A DNA stretch of 64,000 nucleotides from Bacteroidota bacterium (GTDB lineage: Bacteria; Bacteroidota; Bacteroidia; Bacteroidales; UBA12481), in contig JABHCC010000023.1 in NCBI GenBank assembly GCA_018669475.1, positions 90,090-154,089 on the forward strand, written 5' to 3'. The notes below the pieces were generated by a model that saw only the letters and a list, made by a program, of their open reading frames with translations, was not told the DNA's origin and did no database searches. Each line of letters opens with the position of its first letter. Positions within the stretch are counted from its first letter, which is position 1. This document shows, piece by piece, positions 36,247 through 43,397 of this stretch. The translations under genes were made by a program, and so were the position numbers.

Positions 36247-38705
36247 TAAAAATCGTAATTGTCGATCAAATCGATTCTTTCTTTGAGTGATTTAATTCGT
36301 TCCTTGCCTGATTCGATGTTCTTGTTAACATCATTAATCATTGATTCAGAATTCTTTGATTTGGCGAAGAAACCAATATTATTCTCCCACAGAATGATAT
36401 CGCTTTCAAGTTGTTTAAGTTTGTTGATCAACTTTTCCCGCTCAGTATATAAGCGGCTCTTGCTTTTGGGGGACTGGGCTAAATTATCAATTTTTTGTCT
36501 AAACTTCAGAATTTCACGTTTAGAATCATCAATATCCAATTGATCAAAAAGGTGATTTATTCCTTCACGGAACAATTGTTGTACTTCATTCTTTTTGTGA
36601 ATTGGAACATGACCAATATTTGTAAATTCTTTCTGGAAACGCTTTAGATTATCGAGATCCACGTTATGGTCAGCGCCAAGCTCATAGGCTTTAATTTTAT
36701 CGACAAGCTCAATTTTCATTTTCAGGTTTTCATCTTGCTGACTATCCTGTCCTCGAAAATGATTTTGCTTATTAACAAAAAATGAATCGCATGCGGTTCT
36801 GAATCTTAACCATAAGGCATCAGAATACTTTCGTGGTATTGGTCCGATTTTTTTCCATTTCTTTTGTATTTCAATCAGATCTTCAGTTGTTTGCCTCCAA
36901 TCCTGGCTCTGAGCCAGTGATTCAGCCTGGATACACAAGTCTGTTTTTAATTGCAGATTATTATTCTGCTCAGTTCTGTGCTGACTGAAAAATTCTCGTT
37001 TCCGATTAAAAAACTCATCACATGCAGTTCTAAAACGCTCGTAGATTTTAATATTATCTTTTTTAGGAGCAAAACCAATTGTTCTCCACATCTTCTGTAA
37101 ATCAACAACCTGCATAGAGAGTTCATTCCACTTTCTAGGGGAATCTATGCGATTTTCAAATATCCCTTCAACTTGCTCACATAAACGTGCCTTGGCTTCC
37201 AGATTTTTCTTTTGCTCATCCTTAAGACCTTGAAAATGCTCTTGGTGTTTTCTATTAATATGTGTTGTAGCCTCTTTGAATCGTTCCCAAATTTCATCTT
37301 TCTTTTCTCTGGGAACGGGTCCTACTTCCCTCCACCTGGTATGCAGATCCTGCAAATCTTTAAATGCCCTAACTATTGAGGGCTCCAACAACAATTCTTC
37401 GGCCTTCTCACATAAACCAATTTTAATCTCAAGATTCTTCTTCAGGTCAAGATCCCTGAGTTCTTTATTTATCTTTATAAAGTCATAGAATTTCTCAACA
37501 TGATGGTGATAATTTTCCCATAATGATGCCAGATCACTTTGCGGCACCGGACCAGCATTACGCCAATCGCTCTGCAGATCACGAAAATCGTTAAATGTCT
37601 TGTTCAGAGACTCTTGAGAGTGAACCAGGTTTTTTATCTTATCAATAATTTCACGTTTATCAGCCAGATTTGTAATCTTTTCGCCTTCTAATACTTTGTT
37701 ATATTCAATCCGTCGCTGACGATAATTTCCGTATAATTCTTTGTATTCTTCTTCTCGGGGATCAGTTGGTAATTTGAATTCTTCCTCTTTTCCACCTTCC
37801 TGGATAAAGGCCTCTTTCTTCTCTTCCAAAATTATCCGATGTCTTTTATAGAAAGCAGATTTGATATTTTCAACGTCATTTCTGATTTCCTTTATACTAC
37901 GCAGGTCAAGCAAGAGCTTAAGAGCTTCAACTAATTCCTCTTTTGTGAATTTTGAATAATCAACATTCAGAGGGGGAAGAACTGATTTATCTTCATCCTT
38001 TTCAGACTCAGAAGCCTCATCTGGCTTCGCTTCAACGTCCTTCTTATCCTCTACCTTTTCCGCTTCGTCTTCAGGATCTCCATCCTTCTTCACAAGCTCA
38101 TTACTCTCAGCATCCTCTGCCTTTTCTGCCTCAGTCTCTTCGACCTTTTCTTCTGGCACTTCTACCTTTTCTGCCTCAGTCTCTTCGACCTTTTCTTCTG
38201 GCACTTCTACCTTTTCTACCTCTGTCTCTTCGACCTTTTCTTCAGGCACTTCTACCTTTTCTACCACTGTCTCTTCGACCTTTTCTTCAGGCACTTCTAC
38301 CTTTTCTACCTCTGTCTCGTCAACTTTGTTTTCAACTGGCTCTTCCTCTTTTGCTTCTGCCTTTTCTTCCTCTTTGTCTTCTGCCTCAGAACTTACAATA
38401 TCACCAGTCGGCTCTGCAGTATCATTAGCTTCAACAGACTCAGCAGTTTCATTAGTATCAGCAGATTCTACAGATGTAGTTTTTTCTTGCGATTCAGCAG
38501 AATCGTCACTAGTTTCCATATCTGCTACAGGTTCCTGCACTTCAACTTTTTCGTCAAGATTTTTTTTCTCTTCAACGGTGGTATTGTCCTGTTTCTCTGG
38601 AATCTCTGATTCCATTTTTTGTGTATTATCCGGTAGGATTTCTTTCTCAGTCATAGCAACTTGCTTAGGATCCAACATATACTCAGTACATACTGAGTTG
38701 TTCAT
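36246..38705 (-). CDS. DUF349-repeat protein with acidic repetitive N-terminus
   Basis: About 819 residues. The first 250 are extremely rich in Glu, Val and Lys and contain a 15-residue repeat (EKVEVPEEKVEET) in four tandem copies. The rest consists of about five DUF349 units, each with a DLQxxWRxxGPVPRExxxxLWxRF-type core (for example LHTRWREVGPVPREKKDEIW), predicted to be helical. A long C-terminal helical segment (YTEREKLINKLKQLESDI) follows. DUF349 proteins are widespread in Bacteroidota without an established role. I chose the ATG at 38705 (MNNSVCTEY); the longer frame starts with GTG, and MTEKEIL at 38654 is also possible. Confidence 0.85.
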   Translation of the reverse strand: MNNSVCTEYMLDPKQVAMTEKEILPDNTQKMESEIPEKQDNTTVEEKKNLDEKVEVQEPVADMETSDDSAESQEKTTSVESADTNETAESVEANDTAEPTGDIVSSEAEDKEEEKAEAKEEEPVENKVDETEVEKVEVPEEKVEETVVEKVEVPEEKVEETEVEKVEVPEEKVEETEAEKVEVPEEKVEETEAEKAEDAESNELVKKDGDPEDEAEKVEDKKDVEAKPDEASESEKDEDKSVLPPLNVDYSKFTKEELVEALKLLLDLRSIKEIRNDVENIKSAFYKRHRIILEEKKEAFIQEGGKEEEFKLPTDPREEEYKELYGNYRQRRIEYNKVLEGEKITNLADKREIIDKIKNLVHSQESLNKTFNDFRDLQSDWRNAGPVPQSDLASLWENYHHHVEKFYDFIKINKELRDLDLKKNLEIKIGLCEKAEELLLEPSIVRAFKDLQDLHTRWREVGPVPREKKDEIWERFKEATTHINRKHQEHFQGLKDEQKKNLEAKARLCEQVEGIFENRIDSPRKWNELSMQVVDLQKMWRTIGFAPKKDNIKIYERFRTACDEFFNRKREFFSQHRTEQNNNLQLKTDLCIQAESLAQSQDWRQTTEDLIEIQKKWKKIGPIPRKYSDALWLRFRTACDSFFVNKQNHFRGQDSQQDENLKMKIELVDKIKAYELGADHNVDLDNLKRFQKEFTNIGHVPIHKKNEVQQLFREGINHLFDQLDIDDSKREILKFRQKIDNLAQSPKSKSRLYTEREKLINKLKQLESDIILWENNIGFFAKSKNSESMINDVNKNIESGKERIKSLKERIDLIDNYDF
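38119..38322. repeat. 45-bp in-frame tandem repeat in the DUF349 gene
   Basis: The block GGCACTTCTACCTTTTCT recurs at 38155, 38200, 38245 and 38290, an exact 45-base period encoding the 15-residue acidic unit. Copies differ by a few bases (TCTGGC against TCAGGC, CTGCC against CTACC). It is coding length variation, not a CRISPR array. Confidence 0.9.
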
Positions 38706-38745
38706 TTCGAACAGCACCAGGCAAAAGCCCGATTAGTCTAAGAAG

Positions 38746-38753
38746 CAAAGATA
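38746..38753 (-). promoter_or_regulatory. Promoter -7 box for the DUF349 gene
   Basis: Minus-strand TATCTTTG fits TAnnTTTG, predicting transcription from near 38739 and a leader of about 34 bases to the ATG at 38705. Confidence 0.5.
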
Positions 38754-38830
38754 ATTTTTTTTCTTTAGAAAGCGGATCATTTACACATTCATATTAATGA
38801 TATATAATATTCTTTTCCAAGCTGTTAAAC

Positions 38831-38861
38831 GAAAAGAGCCACCCTTAAAAAGAGTGGCTCT
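38831..38861 (-). terminator. Intrinsic terminator of hsp20
   Basis: An 8-bp perfect stem AGAGCCAC / GTGGCTCT (38835-38842 and 38854-38861) with an 11-base loop, followed on the minus strand by TTTTC. It lies 22 bases after the hsp20 stop codon. Confidence 0.75.
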
Positions 38862-38882
38862 CCCTGATAAACAATTACTTGC

Positions 38883-39332
38883 TTAATTAATCTCTATTTC
38901 CCTTGACGGCTTAGCTCTTGCTTCAGCCTTTTTTGGCAACTCAATAAATAGTATTCCGTTCTTAAAACTGGCACTTATTCCTTCCCCATCAATCCAGCGT
39001 GAGAGCCTGAAATTTCGTTTAAAGCCAGATTTTGAAAATTCACGTCTGACAAATCGAATATTGTCCTCTTTAACTTCTTCCCCTGTCTCAGGTGAAATCA
39101 TCAATACGCTGTTTTCAACTTTTACTGAAATTTCATCTTTTGCATAACCAGGAACAGATAATTCGATAATGAATTTCTCATCTGACTCGAGAATATTTGC
39201 AGATGGTCCGCAGTCACAAGATGCATTTTCTTCTTGCTGGTTTAAAGCATTACTAAATACATCATTCCAATTATTTTCAAAGAACTGATTTACTGGTACA
39301 TGATAAGGTCTTCTAAATTTTACTAGTGTCAT
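38883..39332 (-). CDS. Hsp20 / alpha-crystallin small heat-shock protein
   Basis: 149 residues from the ATG at 39332. The alpha-crystallin domain runs from SDEKFIIELSVPGYAKDEIS to the conserved ASFKNGILFIELPK; a short C-terminal tail follows, ending in the IEIN stretch. Small heat-shock proteins hold unfolding proteins in oligomeric complexes. CDCGPSANI before the domain is an unusual two-cysteine site. The start is supported by GGAGG (39341-39345), 8 bases upstream, an uncommonly strong ribosome site for this phylum; the frame upstream of it opens only with TTG. A sigma-54-like promoter lies further upstream. Confidence 0.93.
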   Translation of the reverse strand: MTLVKFRRPYHVPVNQFFENNWNDVFSNALNQQEENASCDCGPSANILESDEKFIIELSVPGYAKDEISVKVENSVLMISPETGEEVKEDNIRFVRREFSKSGFKRNFRLSRWIDGEGISASFKNGILFIELPKKAEARAKPSREIEIN

Positions 39333-39387
39333 TTTTATTTCCTCCAATTAATATTTAACATTTGTTTTTGTATTCTGATAGCACATT

Positions 39388-39402
39388 TCAAAGTTTGTGC
39401 CA
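39388..39402 (-). promoter_or_regulatory. Sigma-54-like promoter upstream of hsp20
   Basis: On the minus strand TGGCAC (39397-39402), five bases, then TTGA (39388-39391) resembles the -24/-12 pattern TGGCAC-N5-TTGC with one mismatch. Transcription would start near 39376, giving a leader of about 44 bases containing GGAGG. Whether this organism has RpoN cannot be seen here. Confidence 0.4.
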
Positions 39403-39445
39403 GCAGTAAATCCAAACAAATTGACAGCAATTTACTTGTATTGCA

Positions 39446-39458
39446 TGCCATTTTGGCA
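39446..39458. promoter_or_regulatory. Short inverted repeat TGCCA-TTT-TGGCA
   Basis: A perfect 5-bp palindrome with a 3-base spacer between the divergent hsp20 and trmD promoters. It could be an operator for either gene. Nothing else supports a function. Confidence 0.25.
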
Positions 39459-39542
39459 CTTTTTACAATATTTTACATGTCATTATGTCGCTTTAGGATA
39501 TTTTTTGCTTATCTGTTCACTATAATATTATCCCAGGTTCAG

Positions 39543-39550
39543 TATATTTG
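39543..39550 (+). promoter_or_regulatory. Promoter -7 box for trmD
   Basis: TATATTTG fits TAnnTTTG, predicting a start near 39557 and a leader of only about 8 bases before the trmD ATG. Confidence 0.5.
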
Positions 39551-39564
39551 CAGAAATTTCAATT

Positions 39565-40242
39565 ATGCGTATCGATATTATTTCGGCTGTTCCAGATCTA
39601 CTTTTCAGCCCATTAAACCACAGCATTGTAAAACGAGCGCAGGACAAAAAACTCGTTGAACTGACAGTTCATAACCTGAGAGATTATTCCACAGACAAAC
39701 ATAAAACTGTTGATGATTATCCCTTTAGCGGGGGGGGAGGAATGGTACTGAGTATTGAGCCTGTTGACAGGGCTATTACGGCATTGCGAGATAAATATGA
39801 ATATGATGAGATCATCTATACTTCTCCTGATGGCGAATCTTTTAACCAGGGTTTAGCCAACCAATTCTCATGTAAAAAAAACCTACTAATTCTTTGTGGA
39901 CATTATAAAGGCATTGACCAGAGAATCAGGGATCAGTTTATTACCAGGGAAATATCTATAGGTGATTATGTACTAACCGGTGGAGAGTTGGCAGCAGCTG
40001 TAATGGTAGACTCGATTGTCAGGTTAATTCCGGGTGTATTATCTGATGAAGCATCTGCATTAAACGATTCATTCCAGGATAATCTTCTGGCCCCACCTTT
40101 GTATACCCGCCCGGCCGAATATAAGGGTTGGAAAGTTCCTGACATATTGCTTTCAGGAAATGACAAAGAGATTGATAATTGGAAACATGAGCAGTCTTTG
40201 GAGAGAACGCAAAGACTCAGACCTGATCTGTTGGAAGATTAG
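39565..40242 (+). CDS. trmD: tRNA (guanine-N1-)-methyltransferase
   Basis: 225 residues. [13 protein letters not shown] opens the SPOUT-fold domain; the trefoil-knot SAM site includes [13 protein letters not shown] and [14 protein letters not shown], and [19 protein letters not shown] is typical. It methylates G37 next to the anticodon of certain tRNAs and prevents frameshifting. The [10 protein letters not shown] segment is encoded across a run of eight G's. It converges on addB with a 4-base overlap of stop codons. rplS, often beside trmD in other phyla, is 20 kb away. Confidence 0.97.
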   Translation: MRIDIISAVPDLLFSPLNHSIVKRAQDKKLVELTVHNLRDYSTDKHKTVDDYPFSGGGGMVLSIEPVDRAITALRDKYEYDEIIYTSPDGESFNQGLANQFSCKKNLLILCGHYKGIDQRIRDQFITREISIGDYVLTGGELAAAVMVDSIVRLIPGVLSDEASALNDSFQDNLLAPPLYTRPAEYKGWKVPDILLSGNDKEIDNWKHEQSLERTQRLRPDLLED

Positions 40243-43148
40243 TAGCCTTCCTCCTTCTGGCACAGATCATTGAAATTACAATACTTGCATGTATCACTGT
40301 TAGTTGTACCAACAAAAGGCCTGCTTGAATCAAACATGTCACTCAGAACCTGATCAATCAATTCCTGAACAGCTTGAAAATACAATTCCTGGTGATCAAT
40401 CACATTCTTGCCATGTTTCAAATCTGCATTAAGCTTCCCATCTTCCAAGCCACGCATGGCATATAAAACCGGCTTGATTGAATAATCATCTTTACTATTG
40501 AGGTGATAAACACAGCAATATATAAGAGCTTGCAAAATTTCTTTAGGCCTTTTTTGTTTACTACTATCAATCAGGTCATTCCAGTCTTTGAATCTCATTT
40601 CAGGCTTGCCTGACTTATAATCTACAATACGGATTACTCCGTCTTTGCTGTCTACCCTATCAATAAAACCTCCTAGCAAAAGCTCAAATTCTCTATCGTC
40701 AATTTGCATTCTCCATGAGGTCTTAACTTTCGATTCAATGCCGATAATTGTAAATGGAGCATAGCTGGCATCCGATATAAGAATTAGTTTGAGATAGTTA
40801 AGTATTACATCCAGAACTAACTCATCTTTCGCACCTAACACCTCAATATTATTAGTGCCATCAGAACTTAAAACAGATACTGCGGCCTGTCGGATGATAC
40901 TTTTAAGTTTGTCAGTATCATTGAATAAAGACTCACAAAATAACCTCGAAACCGCCTGACCATTTAAATGTTCCTTATATATTATTTCCATGGAAGTATG
41001 CAGAACAGTTCCGAATATTCTTGGGTCGGACAAAGCATTTTCTATTTCAGAGTCACGCAGGCCCAACAAATACTGATGTGCGAACTTCAAGGGACAATCG
41101 ATGTAAGTATTTAAGGCGCTGGGCGACAATAATCCTTGCTTCTCACCCACTTTGGTGTACTTCATCAGGGACTCCCATATTTTGTCAGTCTTCTCAATTG
41201 AAAAAGCTGAGATGGGCCGGAGTTTAATAGCTGATCGAACAGCACTGTAGTTCAAATCAACATCTGCATCAAACTCAGTTTGATAAATAAACCTGGATTT
41301 TCCACTCAAACCTGTGCGTATGCCGTCAGCTGTTCCGACATATGCAATTCTGACGCGCTCTGCACGTTGAATTAGTCGATAAAAATGATATCCATAAATT
41401 GCATCATGGTTTTCTTTAACAGGTAAACCATATTTCATTCTTATGTGGTAAGGTATAAAACTTGCTTTACTTTGAGCAGAAGGCCAAACACCTTCGTTGC
41501 ATGACAAAATGATTAAATCATTGTAGTCAATCAATCTGGTCTCAAGTATACCAGTTAGCTGAACAGGGGCAGTTCTTTCACTTTCGTAAGGTATTCTCTG
41601 TTGCTTAATCCATCCTTCGATATAAGTCAACAAATCATTAGGAGTCAAAGCATCAGGCATCCGATTCAGCGAATTACGAGTTAGCTCAAAAAAATCCATC
41701 ATTTGATTTATCCCAGCCTTCTCCAAAGAAATATTCTTGAAATTCAGTTCTTCGAACTTAATTCTGATCCTCTTTAACAAAGAAATGAGAGTCTCTAATA
41801 ATCCTGAGCTTGATAATGACGAATCTGAAAATTTAATAAAAGGAAGGAGTGAATCAAGTTTTTTTACAGGTATGTGTTCACGCCGCTTAAAGCAATTCAG
41901 CAGATCATCAATCACCTCACTATCAATATCGCTATAGATTGAAAAACAAGGATTTTCAATAAACATCAAAGCTATCTCAGAATTTACAATATTTAACTGG
42001 CTATTCGTTTTTAACAGAACAACTAATTTGCCATATAACTCAAGAAAGCGTACAACCTCACAGTGATTGATTGAATATCCAATACTACTATTAAGATTAT
42101 TCAGCCCAGGATTCCAGGCCAGCATTATCTCCTCAAATAGATCTTCTTCACCTAGTATAATTCCGGTTTTGATATTTTTACTTTCGCTCCCGGAATCCTC
42201 ACTCCAATTCTGAAGCCAGGAGCTAATTATTTTTGTCTGAGCAATAGAGGAGTCAAAAGAAAATATCTCCATTGGAGAAAACTCGGTATTGCGTCTGTGA
42301 TCAAGACGATTAGCCGATGAATCAAGAAGTAGCTGAAAGGATGAAGCTTGTTCGAATTTTTTCAGGTAATAGCGAATCAGTTTTCCGGTTATATTCTCTT
42401 CCTGAAGGAGATAAGGCGGACAATCCCAATAGTATCTGCCTCGATGCTGTAATTTAGCTTCTTGAAATATAAGTTCTTCAGCTTGCGTTAATGCATTAAA
42501 GCCGATAAAAACAAGAATCCGGCCTTGAAGAAATTCACTATTTTGATCCTGCATTTGCTTCACTGCATCACGATACATACACCCTTCTGAAGCCAAACCT
42601 TTCTCCGCAAGTGCACTTACATATTCAGAATGACTTAATCCTAAAACATTCCACAAACCGAGCCAGTCCTGTTGTAACAAAGAGGGATTATCCCTGATCG
42701 ACGACCAAAAATTTTGCAAATGTCTTATCTCATCGCTTTCTAAAGTTGAAAACCTGGCTTCGATTTCTTTTTCATCCGATAGGAAAGAATATACTTCCTC
42801 CGGATCTAAAAGATACTTATCCAGTTCTTCAAAATCCCGAATAAGCATGTCTCCCCAGGAACTAAATTCATTATAGGAACCAATCTTGCTCCAGTTATTT
42901 TTCAATATCAGATACAATTGAATACTTTGATCCAGCTCATTTGCCAGATCAAAGGAAGAAAGGGAACGAATCCAATCATTTATGCTAAAAGATTCAGGGC
43001 TCCACAGTGCTTGCTTTATAAGTCTTGAGAGCTCATCATGAAAAACACTTGCCGACCTGCGATTCGGAAAAAGCAAAAGTACTCTGGATAAATCTGATCC
43101 AAAAGAATCAAGCAAATCACGAGCTACGGTTGATAAAAATGTATTCAA
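40239..43148 (-). CDS. AddB-like protein: inactive helicase with PD-(D/E)XK nuclease domain
   Basis: About 969 residues from the TTG at 43148 ([13 protein letters not shown], then [14 protein letters not shown]), which matches the usual opening of the family; no ATG fits. The helicase-like half lacks a Walker A motif. The C-terminal nuclease has [11 protein letters not shown] and [11 protein letters not shown], and a 4Fe-4S staple is formed by the cysteine in [12 protein letters not shown] with the terminal [10 protein letters not shown]. AddB pairs with AddA to resect double-strand breaks for RecA. The AddA partner is at 49250-52423 on the same strand, separated by plus-strand genes. Its leader is copy C of the dispersed element. 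Confidence 0.85.
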   Translation of the reverse strand: MNTFLSTVARDLLDSFGSDLSRVLLLFPNRRSASVFHDELSRLIKQALWSPESFSINDWIRSLSSFDLANELDQSIQLYLILKNNWSKIGSYNEFSSWGDMLIRDFEELDKYLLDPEEVYSFLSDEKEIEARFSTLESDEIRHLQNFWSSIRDNPSLLQQDWLGLWNVLGLSHSEYVSALAEKGLASEGCMYRDAVKQMQDQNSEFLQGRILVFIGFNALTQAEELIFQEAKLQHRGRYYWDCPPYLLQEENITGKLIRYYLKKFEQASSFQLLLDSSANRLDHRRNTEFSPMEIFSFDSSIAQTKIISSWLQNWSEDSGSESKNIKTGIILGEEDLFEEIMLAWNPGLNNLNSSIGYSINHCEVVRFLELYGKLVVLLKTNSQLNIVNSEIALMFIENPCFSIYSDIDSEVIDDLLNCFKRREHIPVKKLDSLLPFIKFSDSSLSSSGLLETLISLLKRIRIKFEELNFKNISLEKAGINQMMDFFELTRNSLNRMPDALTPNDLLTYIEGWIKQQRIPYESERTAPVQLTGILETRLIDYNDLIILSCNEGVWPSAQSKASFIPYHIRMKYGLPVKENHDAIYGYHFYRLIQRAERVRIAYVGTADGIRTGLSGKSRFIYQTEFDADVDLNYSAVRSAIKLRPISAFSIEKTDKIWESLMKYTKVGEKQGLLSPSALNTYIDCPLKFAHQYLLGLRDSEIENALSDPRIFGTVLHTSMEIIYKEHLNGQAVSRLFCESLFNDTDKLKSIIRQAAVSVLSSDGTNNIEVLGAKDELVLDVILNYLKLILISDASYAPFTIIGIESKVKTSWRMQIDDREFELLLGGFIDRVDSKDGVIRIVDYKSGKPEMRFKDWNDLIDSSKQKRPKEILQALIYCCVYHLNSKDDYSIKPVLYAMRGLEDGKLNADLKHGKNVIDHQELYFQAVQELIDQVLSDMFDSSRPFVGTTNSDTCKYCNFNDLCQKEEGY

Positions 43149-43157
43149 TGCAATTGT

Positions 43158-43264
43158 TTTTATCCGTTTATAATTAAAAAAAATTGGCGGATGGAGCTCG
43201 CACAACAATAACAATCATCCCCGTGTGTGTTAAAAGATTTTTCCTTTTGTCATGCTCGATTCAT
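43158..43264 (-). repeat. Dispersed leader element, copy C
   Basis: A 107-base copy, same length as copy A and 4 mismatches in the first 77 aligned positions by my count. It has GGGGATG (43216-43222), CATCCG (43188-43193) and a terminal CGGATAAAA in which the ATG of copy A has become ATA, so addB translation must start elsewhere (TTG at 43148, 13 bases on). Confidence 0.85.
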
Positions 43265-43265
43265 A

Positions 43266-43273
43266 CAAATTTA
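43266..43273 (-). promoter_or_regulatory. Promoter -7 box upstream of element copy C (addB)
   Basis: Minus-strand TAAATTTG fits TAnnTTTG exactly and lies at the upstream edge of the element, so the addB leader begins almost at the element's first base (near 43259). The rest of the gap up to sucA (43274-43397) shows only a weak plus-strand TATCTTTA near 43371. Confidence 0.5.
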
Positions 43274-43397
43274 CCTTTTTTTCACTCTTATGCAGAACTC
43301 TGCAGGCAGTCATTTGTATAAACTTCATTCCAAAATACAATGAGTCACCATCAATAATCATCTTATTCCATATCTTTATCAAGAAACCCGCTCAATC

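Noticed and set aside
38119..38322. Possible CRISPR array
   Set aside because: The repeats are directly adjacent with no unique spacers and keep the reading frame of the DUF349 protein.
37952..38428. Plus-strand Leu/Pro-rich frame antisense to the DUF349 gene
   Set aside because: Its repetitive sequence is the mirror of the 45-bp coding repeat of the DUF349 gene, which has family motifs and a promoter.
39454..39468. Second sigma-54-like site, plus strand, for trmD
   Set aside because: TGGCAC is present but the -12 part reads ACAAT; a consensus TAnnTTTG box fits trmD better.
43149..43214. Longer N-terminus for AddB beginning with LLCELHP
   Set aside because: It is translated from the dispersed element, shared with an unrelated FKBP gene, and opens only with TTG after a TGA.
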